Positions 1 to 8,866 of a stretch of DNA of 64,000 nucleotides are shown here, piece after piece. The notes beneath the pieces were generated by a model that saw only the letters and a program-made list of their open reading frames with translations, did no database searches and was not told the DNA's origin. The DNA is from Mycobacterium alsense (GTDB taxonomy: Bacteria; Actinomycetota; Actinomycetes; Mycobacteriales; Mycobacteriaceae). The position numbers were made by a program, and so were the translations under genes. How positions within the stretch are numbered: the stretch's first letter is position 1; each line of letters begins with the position of its first letter. The DNA lies in contig NZ_MVHD01000006.1 in NCBI RefSeq assembly GCF_002086635.1, positions 1 through 64,000 of the forward strand, read 5' to 3'.

Positions 1-289
1 AAGAGACGGGGGCGGGGCGGGTCGTCTCGACGACGGTGCCCTCCACCACCACGTACTTGTAGGGCAACTCCTCCTGCTGGACCACCAGCGTCACCGCACC
101 GGCGCGTTCGATGAGCCGCGCCTTGCGGCTGGACGGCCCGGTCATGATCCGGATGTTCCCGCCGGGGGTGTAGTCGTACCAGATCGGGACGCTGGCCGGC
201 GGGCGGCCGTCGGCGGCGGCGACGGACAGCACGGCGACGTGCTTGCCGGCGAGGAATTCCTGGCTTTCGGTTTCGCTAAAACTTCGCAT
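1..289 (-). CDS. Pyridoxamine 5'-phosphate oxidase-like (PPOX/F420) family protein, partial
   Basis: The N-terminal 96 residues of a split-barrel flavin/F420-binding protein; the C-terminus lies beyond the left edge. The readable protein begins MRSFSETESQEFLAGKHVAV and continues through 'PASVPIWYDYTPGGNIRIMTG', 'RKARLIERAGAVTLVVQ' and 'YKYVVVEGTVV', the usual order of strands in mycobacterial PPOX-class proteins. Known members bind FMN or F420 and reduce small substrates, but the substrate cannot be told here. The ATG at 289 is the only sensible start. It lies 43 bases past the stop of the downstream-read acyl-CoA dehydrogenase on the same strand, so the two may be co-transcribed. Confidence 0.75.
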   Translation of the reverse strand, partial: MRSFSETESQEFLAGKHVAVLSVAAADGRPPASVPIWYDYTPGGNIRIMTGPSSRKARLIERAGAVTLVVQQEELPYKYVVVEGTVVETTRPAPVS

Positions 290-331
290 AGCGACTAAAA
301 ACGCCGACCCGAGGGCGCTATTCCCGCCCGC

Positions 332-1504
332 TCATCGCTGTGCGGCCCTGACGACGTTCGACCCGATGATCAGGCGCTGAATCTCGCTGGTGCCCTCGTA
401 GAGCCGCAGCAGGCGCACGTCGCGGTAGATGCGTTCGACGGGAACGCCGCGCATGTAGCCGCTGCCCCCGTGCACCTGCACCGCGAGATCTGCCACCCTG
501 CCGGCCATTTCGGTGCAGAACAGCTTGGCCGCCGACGGCGCGACCCGGCGGTCCTCGTTGGTGACCCACAGCCGCGCGGCCTCGCGCGCCAGCGCGCGGC
601 CGGCCAACACCTCGGTCTGCTGGTCGGCGATCATCGCCTGCACCAGTTGAAAGCTGCCGATCGGTGTCCCGCCCTGCGTCGCGGTGGCGGCATACGACAC
701 GGACTCGTCGAGCGCGCGCTGGGCGGCACCCACCGCCAGGGCGGCGATGTGGACCCGGCCGCGCGCCAGCGAGGTCATCGCCGCCCGGTACCCGATGTCC
801 TCGCTGCCGCCGATCAGCGCGTCGCTGCCGACGCGGACGTCGTCGAAGCCGACGTCGGCCGTCCACGCGCCCTCCTGGCCCATCTTCGCGTCCTTGGCGG
901 CCACCTGGACTCCCGGCGCGTCCGCGGGAACCAGAAAGACCGCGATTCCCGGGCCCTGGTCGTCGGCCGGGCGGGTACGCGCGAACACCACGAAAAGGTT
1001 GGCGACGGGCGCGTTGGTGATGAAGCGCTTGTCGCCGGAGATCACCCAATCACTGTCGTCGCGAACGGCCTTGGTGCGCAGGCCAGCCGGGTTCGACCCC
1101 GCGCCGGGCTCCGTCAACGCGAACGAGGCGACCACGTCGCCGGACGCCATCGACTCCAGCCAGCGGCCCTTCTGCTCGTCGGTGCCGAAACCCACGAGCA
1201 CCTGCCCGGCGATGCCGTTGTTGGTGCCGAACATCGACCGCAGGGCCAGCGACGTGTAGCCCAATTCCATTGCCAGCTCGATGTCTTGGACGAGGTTGAG
1301 GCCGAGGCCGCCCCATTGCTGCGGGATCGCGTACCCGAACAGGCCCATCTTCTTGGCCTGGTCGCGCAGGTCGTCGGGCACCCGATCGTCGGCCAGGATC
1401 TCCTGCTCGCGCGGGACCACGGCGCTGCGAACGAACTGGCGCGTCTGGGCCAGGATCTCCCGGAAGTCGTCGTCGGACACTTCCTGGACTTCGGCGGTGG
1501 TCAT
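332..1504 (-). CDS. Acyl-CoA dehydrogenase (FadE family)
   Basis: A flavoprotein expected to introduce an alpha-beta double bond into an acyl-CoA. The 390-residue protein has the full family layout: an N-terminal helical domain, a beta domain with 'ALTEPGAGSN' near residue 131, and a C-terminal helical domain. The catalytic glutamate is present in LYEGTSEIQ (E370), the position used by medium-chain dehydrogenases. I chose ATG 1504 (MTTAEVQ) because GAGGAG lies about 10 bases upstream; the in-frame ATG at 1522 has no ribosome site. It is divergent from the SDR-thiolase-CoA transferase operon and may serve the same pathway. Family is certain, substrate unknown. Confidence 0.9.
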   Translation of the reverse strand: MTTAEVQEVSDDDFREILAQTRQFVRSAVVPREQEILADDRVPDDLRDQAKKMGLFGYAIPQQWGGLGLNLVQDIELAMELGYTSLALRSMFGTNNGIAGQVLVGFGTDEQKGRWLESMASGDVVASFALTEPGAGSNPAGLRTKAVRDDSDWVISGDKRFITNAPVANLFVVFARTRPADDQGPGIAVFLVPADAPGVQVAAKDAKMGQEGAWTADVGFDDVRVGSDALIGGSEDIGYRAAMTSLARGRVHIAALAVGAAQRALDESVSYAATATQGGTPIGSFQLVQAMIADQQTEVLAGRALAREAARLWVTNEDRRVAPSAAKLFCTEMAGRVADLAVQVHGGSGYMRGVPVERIYRDVRLLRLYEGTSEIQRLIIGSNVVRAAQR

Positions 1505-1576
1505 CTCGCGGATGCTCCTCATTTTGGGATTCAGGTGCGACTCAGGCGGGGCCCAAGTGGGACCGGGCACCGCGCC

Positions 1577-1599
1577 AGATCCTATATGAAATATGATCT
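1577..1599. promoter_or_regulatory. AT-rich imperfect palindrome in divergent promoter
   Basis: Between the divergent acyl-CoA dehydrogenase (start 1504) and SDR (start 1663) the only AT-rich patch is an imperfect inverted repeat: AGATC (1577-1581) and GATCT (1595-1599) flank two ATAT blocks around GAA. It could be overlapping -10 elements or an operator for the GntR regulator encoded at the end of the plus operon. This is inference only. Confidence 0.35.
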
Positions 1600-1662
1600 T
1601 GCCCCGTTGGGCGGTCCAGTGGTGACCCCCGGGACGAAGCACATCGAGGAGGCGTGATTCAC

Positions 1663-2403
1663 GTGTCGTTGCTGAACGGTCAGACCGCGGTCGTCACCGG
1701 TGCCGCGCAGGGGCTGGGCTTTGCCATTGCGCAGAGATTCGTCGCCGAGGGCGCGCGGGTCGTGCTCGGTGACCTGAACCAGGAGGGCACCGAGCTCGCG
1801 GCGAAGGAGTTGGGCGGCGGCGACGTCGCGGTGGCGGTGCGCTGCGACGTCACGAAGGCCGCCGACGTCGAGGCCCTGGTCGCGACCGCCGTCGAGCGTT
1901 TCGGCGGGCTGGACATCATGGTCAACAACGCCGGGATCACCCGCGACGCGACGATGCGCAAGATGACCGAGGAGCAGTTCGACCAGGTCATCGACGTGCA
2001 CCTGAAGGGAACGTGGAACGGCCTGCGGGCGGCGGCGGCGATCATGCGGGAGAACAAGCGCGGCGCGATCGTCAACATGTCGTCGGTGTCGGGCAAGGTC
2101 GGCATGGTCGGGCAGACGAACTACTCGGCGGCCAAGGCCGGGATCGTGGGCATGACGAAGGCGGCGGCCAAAGAGCTTGCGTACCTGGGCGTCCGGGTGA
2201 ACGCGATAGCCCCCGGCCTGATCCGCTCGGCCATGACGGAGGCCATGCCGCAACGCATTTGGGACCAGAAGGTGGCCGAGATCCCGATGGGCCGCGCCGG
2301 CGAGCCCAGCGAGGTCGCCGGGGTGGCACTGTTCCTGGCCTCCGACCTGTCCTCCTACATGACCGGCACCGTCATGGAGGTCACCGGCGGCCGCCACATA
2401 TGA
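1663..2403 (+). CDS. Short-chain dehydrogenase/reductase, FabG-like
   Basis: A probable NAD(P)-dependent 3-oxoacyl-CoA/ACP reductase or 3-hydroxyacyl-CoA dehydrogenase of the classical SDR family. Numbered from GTG 1663, the 246-residue protein has the cofactor motif T12-G-A-A-Q-G-L-G19, NNAG at 88-91, the catalytic serine in MSSVSG (140-143), and Y154-x3-K158. GTG 1663 is preferred over GTG 1654 because GAGGAGG (1646-1652) sits 10 bases before it and only one base before the earlier start. It is the first gene of the run with thiolase, CoA transferase, fadE and gntR, which fits the dehydrogenation step of a beta-oxidation-type sequence. Confidence 0.85.
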   Translation: MSLLNGQTAVVTGAAQGLGFAIAQRFVAEGARVVLGDLNQEGTELAAKELGGGDVAVAVRCDVTKAADVEALVATAVERFGGLDIMVNNAGITRDATMRKMTEEQFDQVIDVHLKGTWNGLRAAAAIMRENKRGAIVNMSSVSGKVGMVGQTNYSAAKAGIVGMTKAAAKELAYLGVRVNAIAPGLIRSAMTEAMPQRIWDQKVAEIPMGRAGEPSEVAGVALFLASDLSSYMTGTVMEVTGGRHI

Positions 2404-2433
2404 GTACCGACGCCCGGCGCCACGAGGGGAGCA

Positions 2434-3651
2434 ATGGAAATGCGTGAGACCGTCGTCTGTGAGCCCGTCCGCACGCCGATCGGCCGCTACGGCGGAATGT
2501 TCAAGTCGCAGACCGCCGTCGACCTCGGGGTCGCCGCCCTCAAAGGGCTCTTAGCGCGCACCGGGATCCCGCCCGAGGCGGTGCAGGACGTCATCCTCGG
2601 GCACTGCTATCCCAGCAGCGATGCGCCGGCCATCGGGCGGGTGGTGGCGCTGGATTCCGGTCTGCCCGTGACGGTTCCGGGCATGCAGGTCGACCGGCGC
2701 TGCGGGTCGGGCCTGCAGGCGGTGATCCAGGCGTGCCTGCAGGTGGGCAACGGCGACCACGACCTCGTGATCGCCGGCGGCTGCGAAAGCATGAGCAACG
2801 TCGTCTTCTACTCGACCGACATGCGCTGGGGCGGCGCCCGCGGCGGCGTGCGGGTGCACGACGGCCTGGCCCGGGGGCGCACCACCGCCGGCGGCCGGCA
2901 CTACCCGGTGCCGGGCGGGATGCTGGAGACCGCCGAAAATCTGCGCCGTCAGTACGGAATCTCCCGGCGGGAGCAGGACGAGCTCGCGGTTCGTTCGCAC
3001 CAGCGGGCGGTGGCGGCGCGGAAGAACGGCATCCTCGCCGAGGAGATCATCCCCGTCGCGGTGCGCACCCGCCAGGGCGAGGAGCTGATCGACACCGACG
3101 AGCACCCCCGCGCCGATACGTCGGTGGAGTCGCTGGGCAAACTCAAACCCGTTCTGCAAGATCAGGATCCGGACGCGACCGTCACCGCCGGCAACGCCAG
3201 CGGGCAGAACGACGCGGCCTCGATGTGCGTGGTGACCACGCCCGAGAAGGCGTCGGAATTGGGGCTGACGCCGTTGGTGCGGCTGGTGTCGTGGGGGTCG
3301 GCGGGTGTGGCACCCGACGTCATGGGCATCGGGCCGGTGCCCGCCACCGAGGTCGCGCTCGCCAAGGCGGGCCTGCGCCTGGCCGACATCGACCTCATCG
3401 AACTCAACGAGGCCTTCGCCGCGCAGGCGCTCGCGGTGATGCGGGAATGGAACTTCGGCGCGGCCGACCACGACCGGACCAACGCGCACGGGTCGGGGAT
3501 ATCGCTGGGCCACCCGGTCGGGGCGACCGGCGGGCGGATGCTGGCCACCCTGGCGCGCGAGCTCCACCGCCGCCAGGCCCGCTACGGGCTGGAGACGATG
3601 TGCATCGGCGGCGGGCAGGGGCTCGCCGCGGTGTTCGAGCGGGTCGCCTGA
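2434..3651 (+). CDS. Thiolase family protein (acetyl-CoA acyltransferase)
   Basis: A thiolase expected to cleave a 3-oxoacyl-CoA with free CoA. All catalytic elements are visible in 405 residues: the nucleophilic cysteine in DRRCGSG (C90), NEAFAAQ, the histidine in SLGHPVGATG (H360), and the second cysteine in METMCIGGG (C390). AGGGGAG stands just upstream of ATG 2434; an in-frame ATG at 2440 is an alternative. It is the second gene of the operon, 30 bases after the SDR and one base before the CoA transferase. Unlike the thiolase-like protein at 28424-29569, this one is complete and should be active. Confidence 0.92.
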   Translation: MEMRETVVCEPVRTPIGRYGGMFKSQTAVDLGVAALKGLLARTGIPPEAVQDVILGHCYPSSDAPAIGRVVALDSGLPVTVPGMQVDRRCGSGLQAVIQACLQVGNGDHDLVIAGGCESMSNVVFYSTDMRWGGARGGVRVHDGLARGRTTAGGRHYPVPGGMLETAENLRRQYGISRREQDELAVRSHQRAVAARKNGILAEEIIPVAVRTRQGEELIDTDEHPRADTSVESLGKLKPVLQDQDPDATVTAGNASGQNDAASMCVVTTPEKASELGLTPLVRLVSWGSAGVAPDVMGIGPVPATEVALAKAGLRLADIDLIELNEAFAAQALAVMREWNFGAADHDRTNAHGSGISLGHPVGATGGRMLATLARELHRRQARYGLETMCIGGGQGLAAVFERVA

Positions 3652-3652
3652 G

Positions 3653-4864
3653 ATGACCGGCCCCCTGAGCGGCCTCACGGTCGTCGAGGTGTCCAGCTTC
3701 GTCGCCGCGCCGCTGTGCGGGATGACGCTGGGACAGCTTGGCGCGCAGGTGATCCGGGTCGACCCGATCGGCGGCGCCTCCGACGTGCAGCGGTGGCCGC
3801 TGGCGGCCGGCGGTACGTCGATCTACTGGACGGGACTGAACAAGGGCAAGCGTTCGGCCACCATCGACCTGCGCTCGCCCGAGGGTCAGGGGCTGGTCCA
3901 GCGGCTGATCGTCGAGGGCGACGGCGTCGTCGTCACCAACGCCGTCCTGCCCTGGCTCGGCCATGACCTGTTGGCCGCCAAGCGTTCCGACGTCATCCAC
4001 GTCCAGCTGCTCGGGCGCGGCGACGGCTCGACCGGGGTCGACTACACCGTCAACGCGGGGCTCGGCTACCCCCTCGTCACCGGGCCGGCCGCGCACGCCG
4101 GCCCAATCAACCACGTGCTGCCGGCGTGGGACGTGTGCTGCGGTCTGTACGCGGCGCTGGCCGTCGTCGCCGCCGTCCGCGACCGGGACCGGACCGGGCG
4201 GGGCGCACGCGTCAGCCTCGCGCTGGAGGACGTCGCGCTGGCCACGGCGGGAAACCTCGGCCTGCTGACCGAGCCGCAGGTCGTCGGGACGCAGCGCGAG
4301 CGGCTGGGCAACGCCATCTACGGCCAGTACGGCCAGGACTTCACCAGCCGCGACGGGGTCTCGTTCATGGTTGTCACCCTGACGCGCAGGCACTTTCGCG
4401 ACCTCGTCGACGTGACCGGCACGGGCGCCGCGGTCTCGGCGCTCGAGGAGGCGCTGGGCGTGGACTTCGCGTCGGAGGGCGACCGCTACCGCTACCGTGA
4501 CGCGCTGTCGGGGCTGTTCGCCACCTGGTTCGCCGACCACGCGGCCGACGAGGTCACCGCCGGGCTGTCCGGCACGACCGTGCTGTTCGAGCGGTACCGC
4601 ACCTTCGCCGAGGTCGCCGCCGGCCCGAAGGTGACGGCCAATGCGCTGTTCAGCCGGCTGCACCAGCCCGGCGTGGGCGACTATTTCGCCCCCGGCCTGC
4701 CCGCCGCGTTCGACGGCGCCCATCCAGCCGCCGCGCCCGCCCCCGCCCTGGGGCGGGACACCGCCGACGTCCTCACCGAGCGCCTGGGCCTGACGGCCGA
4801 CGACATCGAGCGTTTGACGCGCGCCAACACGATAGTGCCAACACAACCGCGCCACCACGAATAG
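3653..4864 (+). CDS. CaiB/BaiF family CoA transferase
   Basis: A class III (family III) CoA transferase that would move CoA from a donor thioester to a carboxylic acid. The 403-residue length is usual. The protein opens with 'LSGLTVVEVSSFVAAPLCGMTLGQLGAQVIRVD', and the family's catalytic aspartate is well placed at D160 in LPAWDVCCGLYAAL. The ATG follows the thiolase stop by one base and the next gene starts 12 bases after the stop, so translation is probably coupled. In this operon it could activate the acid that SDR, thiolase and FadE then process. Donor and acceptor are unknown. Confidence 0.88.
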   Translation: MTGPLSGLTVVEVSSFVAAPLCGMTLGQLGAQVIRVDPIGGASDVQRWPLAAGGTSIYWTGLNKGKRSATIDLRSPEGQGLVQRLIVEGDGVVVTNAVLPWLGHDLLAAKRSDVIHVQLLGRGDGSTGVDYTVNAGLGYPLVTGPAAHAGPINHVLPAWDVCCGLYAALAVVAAVRDRDRTGRGARVSLALEDVALATAGNLGLLTEPQVVGTQRERLGNAIYGQYGQDFTSRDGVSFMVVTLTRRHFRDLVDVTGTGAAVSALEEALGVDFASEGDRYRYRDALSGLFATWFADHAADEVTAGLSGTTVLFERYRTFAEVAAGPKVTANALFSRLHQPGVGDYFAPGLPAAFDGAHPAAAPAPALGRDTADVLTERLGLTADDIERLTRANTIVPTQPRHHE

Positions 4865-4876
4865 GAAAGACAGCGC

Positions 4877-6070
4877 ATGACCAGACTCGCCCAGACTCTC
4901 GGCCTGACCGAATTCCAGACCGAGATCATCGCCACCGTACGGCAATTCGTCGAGAAGGAGGTCATCCCCAGCGCGCCAGAACTGGAGCGCGGCGACACCT
5001 ACCCGCAACACATCGTCGACCAGATGCGGGAGATGGGGCTGTTCGGGCTGATGATCCCGCAGCAGTACGGCGGGCTGGGGGAGTCGCTGCTGACCTACGC
5101 GCTGTGCGTCGAGGAGCTCGCGCGCGGCTGGATGAGCGTCTCCGGAGTGCTCAACACCCATTTCATCGTCGCGTACATGCTGCGCCAGCACGGCACCGAG
5201 GCGCAGAAACAGCGCTTCCTGCCGCGCATGGCGACCGGCGAATCCCGCGGCGCGTTTTCCATGTCCGAGCCCGAGCTCGGTTCCGACGTGGCTGCGATCC
5301 GCACTCGGGCGCAACGCAATCCGGACGGCGGCTACACCATCAACGGGCAGAAGATGTGGCTGACCAACGGCGCCAGCTCGACGCTGATCGCCGTGCTGGT
5401 GCGCACGGACGAAGGCGCGGACAAGCCGCACCGCAACCTCACCGCGTTCCTCGTCGAAAAGCCGACCGGCTTCGGCGAGGTCGTTCCGGGGCTGGTGATC
5501 CCCGGCAAGATCGACAAGCTCGGCTACAAGGGGATCGACACCACCGAGCTCGTCTTCGACGGTTATGAGGCCAGCGCCGACGACGTCCTCGGCGGCGCCC
5601 CGGGGCAGGGCTTCTTCCAGATGATGGACGGCATCGAGGTCGGCCGGGTCAACGTCTCGGCGCGGGCGTGCGGCGTCGGCATCCGGGCCTTCGAGCTCGC
5701 GGTGCGGTACGCCCAGCAGCGTCACACCTTCGGCAAGCCGATCGCCGAGCACCAGGCCATCGCGTTCCAGTTGGCCGAGATGGCGACCAAAGTCGAAGCG
5801 GCGCACCTGATGATGGTCAACGCGGCCCGGTTGAAGGACTCCGGCGAGCGCAACGACGTCGCCGCCGGCATGGCCAAATACCTTGCCAGCGAATACTGTT
5901 CGGAGGTCACCCAGCAGAGCTTCCGCATCCACGGCGGCTACGGCTACTCCAAGGAGTACGAGATCGAACGGCTGATGCGCGACGCGCCGTTCCTGCTCAT
6001 CGGCGAGGGCACCAGCGAGATCCAGAAGAACATCATCAGCAAGCGGCTACTGGCCGAGTATCAGGTGTGA
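4877..6070 (+). CDS. Acyl-CoA dehydrogenase (FadE family)
   Basis: A full-length 397-residue acyl-CoA dehydrogenase, close in style to glutaryl/short-chain members. Visible features are 'MREMGLFGLMIPQQYGGLG' in the N-terminal domain, 'FSMSEPELGSDVAAI' at the flavin/substrate region, 'YAQQRHTFGKPIAEHQA', 'IHGGYGYSKEYEIERLMRDA', and the catalytic glutamate in GEGTSEIQ (E377). It is preceded by AGGAAAGACAGCGC before ATG 4877. It lies between the CoA transferase and the GntR regulator in one operon, and would perform the first oxidation of the activated acid. Confidence 0.92.
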   Translation: MTRLAQTLGLTEFQTEIIATVRQFVEKEVIPSAPELERGDTYPQHIVDQMREMGLFGLMIPQQYGGLGESLLTYALCVEELARGWMSVSGVLNTHFIVAYMLRQHGTEAQKQRFLPRMATGESRGAFSMSEPELGSDVAAIRTRAQRNPDGGYTINGQKMWLTNGASSTLIAVLVRTDEGADKPHRNLTAFLVEKPTGFGEVVPGLVIPGKIDKLGYKGIDTTELVFDGYEASADDVLGGAPGQGFFQMMDGIEVGRVNVSARACGVGIRAFELAVRYAQQRHTFGKPIAEHQAIAFQLAEMATKVEAAHLMMVNAARLKDSGERNDVAAGMAKYLASEYCSEVTQQSFRIHGGYGYSKEYEIERLMRDAPFLLIGEGTSEIQKNIISKRLLAEYQV

Positions 6071-6074
6071 GGCG

Positions 6075-6758
6075 ATGAGTATCCCGGATTTCGGCGCGCG
6101 CACTCAGCTTTCCGACGACGTCGCGCGCCTGATCCGCACGAGGATCTTCGACGGCACCTACGCCGCGGGATCCTATGTTCGGCTGGATCAGCTCGCCGCA
6201 GAGCTGGGAATCAGTGTCACCCCGGTGCGCGAGGCGCTGTTCGCGTTGCGCGCCGAGGGTCTGATCGCCCAGCAGCCCCATCGCGGCTTTCAGGTGTTGC
6301 CGGTGACCGGACGTGACGTCGCCGACGTCGCCAACGTGCAGGCCCACGTCGGCGGGGAACTGGCGGCGCGGGCCGCGGCCAACATCACCGACGACCAGCT
6401 GCGCGAGCTCAAGCAGATCCAGGCCGAGCTCGAGGACGCCTACGCCGGCGACGACAACGAGCGGACCGTGCGGCTCAACCACGAGTTCCACCGGGCCATC
6501 AACGTCGCCGCGGACTCGCCCAAGCTCGCCCAGCTGATGTCGCAGATCACCCGCTACGCACCGGAATCGGTGTTCCCCACGATCGCGGGCTGGCCCGGCC
6601 AGTCGATGAAGGACCACCGGCGGATCCTGTCCGCGCTGAAAAAGCACGACGAGGAGCTCGCCCGCGCCGCGATGTCCGAACACCTCGCCGCCGGGGCGAT
6701 TCCGTTGATCGAACACCTCACCGCGCGGGGCGTGGTGGTGGATAGGAATCGTCCCTGA
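6075..6758 (+). CDS. GntR family (FadR/FCD-type) transcriptional regulator
   Basis: A 227-residue DNA-binding regulator. Residues 12-75 form the winged helix ('GSYVRLDQLAAELGISVTPVREALFALRAEGLIAQQPHRGFQV'). The C-terminal FCD effector domain has the usual metal-binding histidines around LNHEFHRAI, KDHRRIL and MSEHLAAG. It begins four bases after the fadE stop, so it is the last gene of the SDR-thiolase-CoA transferase-fadE operon and most likely regulates it in response to a pathway intermediate. The operator might be the AT-rich palindrome at 1577-1599, but that is a guess. Confidence 0.88.
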   Translation: MSIPDFGARTQLSDDVARLIRTRIFDGTYAAGSYVRLDQLAAELGISVTPVREALFALRAEGLIAQQPHRGFQVLPVTGRDVADVANVQAHVGGELAARAAANITDDQLRELKQIQAELEDAYAGDDNERTVRLNHEFHRAINVAADSPKLAQLMSQITRYAPESVFPTIAGWPGQSMKDHRRILSALKKHDEELARAAMSEHLAAGAIPLIEHLTARGVVVDRNRP

Positions 6759-6831
6759 GCGAAGCGTTACCCGTTGTCGCACACGCATGCCGGGCCTACG
6801 CTGACCTGGGGGGCGACAACATGGAGACGAG

Positions 6832-7194
6832 ATGTTACATCCGCTTCGCGCACCCGCCGCATTCGCCGCGTGCGCGGTAGTCATCGGGCTCGCGCCGCCG
6901 GCCGTCGCCGATCCGCCCGACGAAATCCCCGGCAACGGTGTGTTTGTGGTGGGCCGTGACATCGCGCCGGGCCTCTATCACACGGGTGGGTCGGGTTCGA
7001 CCTTCGGTGTGTGGATCAACAATGTGCCGACCCAGGACTCGATGTGCTCCTGGTTCACCTACAGCACGCCCGATGCCAACAAGGAGCACGTGCTCCAGAC
7101 GAATACCTCGATCGGTCCGATGTTCGCGAACATCAACTCGGCGGTCAAGGCCTTCGAGTCGCAGAACTGTCAGCCGTGGACGCGGGTCCCCTAG
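6832..7194 (+). CDS. Small secreted protein of unknown function
   Basis: A 120-residue exported protein. Residues 1-26 form a signal peptide ending in PAVA before DPPDEIPG. The mature part has the phrase 'VVGRDIAPGLYHTGGSG', a tryptophan-rich centre and two cysteines (in DSMCSWF and SQNCQPW) that could form one disulfide. GGAG lies 9 bases before ATG 6832. Similar short secreted proteins with a 'G-x-D-I-x-P-G-x-Y' motif are common in mycobacteria, and no activity is known to me. Its last 50 bases overlap the 3' end of the convergent glxA-like gene. Confidence 0.7.
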   Translation: MLHPLRAPAAFAACAVVIGLAPPAVADPPDEIPGNGVFVVGRDIAPGLYHTGGSGSTFGVWINNVPTQDSMCSWFTYSTPDANKEHVLQTNTSIGPMFANINSAVKAFESQNCQPWTRVP

Positions 7195-8134
7195 TGGCCT
7201 CGTCGCGAAACGCGTTGCGGTAGCCCTGCGGTGCGACTCCGGCCAACCGGCGAAACTGCTCACGGAAATGCGCCGTCGAGGCGAAACCCACTTGGCGGCC
7301 GATGTTTTCGACGCTTTCGGACGTGCGCTCCAGTAACTCTTGCGCGTGCTTGATCCGGACGCCGTTGATCCACTGCATGGGCGTCTGCCCGGTCTCGCAT
7401 TTGAATCGCCGGTTCAGGGTCCGTTCGCTGATGGACGCCCGCCGGGCGACGTCGCCGAGGGTCAGCGGCAGGTGCGCGTTCCTGTCGATCCAGGCCAGCA
7501 AGTTGTCGAGTTCGGTGCCGGACCGGCGGCGGTTGCGGACGATGAACTGGGCTTGGCCACCGGTGCGGTGTAACGGGGTGACCGCGAGGCGGGCGGCGTC
7601 GGCGGCCACGGCGGAGCCGTAGTCCTTGGCGACCATGTGCAGGCACAAGTCCAGTCCCGCCGACGCGCCGGCCGAGGTGAGGACCTGGCCCTCGTCGACG
7701 TAGAGCGCATCGGCGTCGAGGCGGACGTCGGGGTAGGCGGCGGAAAACAAATCGGCAGCCAGCCAGTGCGTGGTCGCGCGTTTGCCCCCCAGAATTCCGG
7801 CCCCGGCGACGGTGAAGGCGCCGGTACAGATGGAGGCTATTCGAATTCCCTTGTCGTAAGCGGACTTCAAGGCGACGGCGACGTCTTCGCGCACGGGCGT
7901 CGTGGCGTCATGTCGCCCGGGTACGACGATGGTGTCGGTGCCGTCGAGTTCATCCAGGCCGAAGTCGGTGGCGATCCGGACCGGTCCCGCCGGCACAACC
8001 GGATCGCAGCCGCACACCCGGACCCGGTAGCCCGGGGCGCCGCCGGCGAGGCGGACGCGGCCGAAAACCTCGATCGGCATGGCGAGGTCGAACGCGATGA
8101 CGTCCGGCTCAGCCAGGACCGCGACGGTGTGCAT
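7145..8134 (-). CDS. GlxA family transcriptional regulator (DJ-1/PfpI plus AraC domains)
   Basis: A 329-residue regulator. The N-terminal DJ-1/PfpI-like domain (about 1-180) carries the conserved cysteine in IASICTGAF, and a C-terminal AraC helix-turn-helix domain (about 215-310) includes 'LGDVARRASISERTLNRRFKCETGQTPMQWI'. Such proteins bind an unknown small ligand in the DJ-1 domain and activate nearby genes. It is divergent from a stand-alone DJ-1/PfpI gene 75 bases away, and this is the likely regulatory target. The 3' end overlaps the secreted-protein gene by 50 bases in antisense. Confidence 0.88.
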   Translation of the reverse strand: MHTVAVLAEPDVIAFDLAMPIEVFGRVRLAGGAPGYRVRVCGCDPVVPAGPVRIATDFGLDELDGTDTIVVPGRHDATTPVREDVAVALKSAYDKGIRIASICTGAFTVAGAGILGGKRATTHWLAADLFSAAYPDVRLDADALYVDEGQVLTSAGASAGLDLCLHMVAKDYGSAVAADAARLAVTPLHRTGGQAQFIVRNRRRSGTELDNLLAWIDRNAHLPLTLGDVARRASISERTLNRRFKCETGQTPMQWINGVRIKHAQELLERTSESVENIGRQVGFASTAHFREQFRRLAGVAPQGYRNAFRDEATRGPASTADSSATRRP

Positions 8135-8209
8135 GGGTTGGCAATATACCGGCGCATATTGTCAATCCAGCCACTGGCCTGGGCCGGCGGGCGGCGCGAC
8201 GATGACGTG

Positions 8210-8866
8210 ATGCACGCGCAGATCGTCTTGTACGACGGATTCGACCCGCTCGACGTCATCGCGCCGTTCGAAGTGCTCGCGGCGGGGAGCGACAGCGTCG
8301 GCGGCGACCTGACGGTGACGCTGGTGTCGGCGGAGGGGCCGCGCACCGTGACCGGCGGCACCCGGGGTTTGGCGCTGGACGCCACCGCGGCGCTCGAGCC
8401 GTCCGAACGGGGCTGCGTGATCGTGCCCGGCGCCAGCGGTCCGATCGCCGGCGACCCCGACGACGGCGTCGAGACCATCCCGGTGCTGCTGGCCCGGGCG
8501 GCGCAGAGCGCGCTGACGCCGCTGCTGCGCAAGGCCTTTGACAACCCCGAGGTTACCGTCGCCGCGGTGTGCGGCGGATCGGTGGTGATGGCGATGTCCG
8601 GCCTGATCGAGGGGCGCCACGCGGTGACTCATCATCTGGGCCTGGAGTTGCTCGACGCGGCCGGGGTGCACGCGGTGGCGGCGCGGGTCGTCGACGACGG
8701 GGACCTGATCACCGCGGGCGGTGTGACCTCGGGGCTGGATCTGGGTCTCTACCTGCTGGACCGGTGGTACGGGCCACGGATCGCGCACGCCGTCGAGCGG
8801 CTCTTCGAATACGAACGCCGGGGCACCGTGTGGCGCCCGGCGGGACGAGAACCGGTGGAGGCGTAG
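8210..8866 (+). CDS. DJ-1/PfpI family protein
   Basis: A 218-residue single-domain member of the DJ-1/PfpI (glutamine amidotransferase-like) superfamily. It starts MHAQIVLYDGFDPLDVIAPF, the standard first strand, and has the nucleophile-elbow cysteine in VAAVCGGSVVMA followed by 'RHAVTHHLGLELL'. Family members include isonitrile hydratases, deglycase-like proteins and chaperones, and the sequence does not distinguish them. The start is ATG 8210, with GTG 8207 directly before it as an alternative. It is divergent from the GlxA-type regulator, which contains the same fold, and is followed immediately by a small gene. Confidence 0.82.
   Translation: MHAQIVLYDGFDPLDVIAPFEVLAAGSDSVGGDLTVTLVSAEGPRTVTGGTRGLALDATAALEPSERGCVIVPGASGPIAGDPDDGVETIPVLLARAAQSALTPLLRKAFDNPEVTVAAVCGGSVVMAMSGLIEGRHAVTHHLGLELLDAAGVHAVAARVVDDGDLITAGGVTSGLDLGLYLLDRWYGPRIAHAVERLFEYERRGTVWRPAGREPVEA

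Noticed and set aside
470..1657. Long open frames antisense to real genes (for example plus strand 470-1657 and minus strand 36900-39662)
   Set aside because: At about 70% GC the complementary frames of coding DNA stay open. These are full of His/Arg/Gly runs, lack family motifs and lie opposite genes with clear domains.
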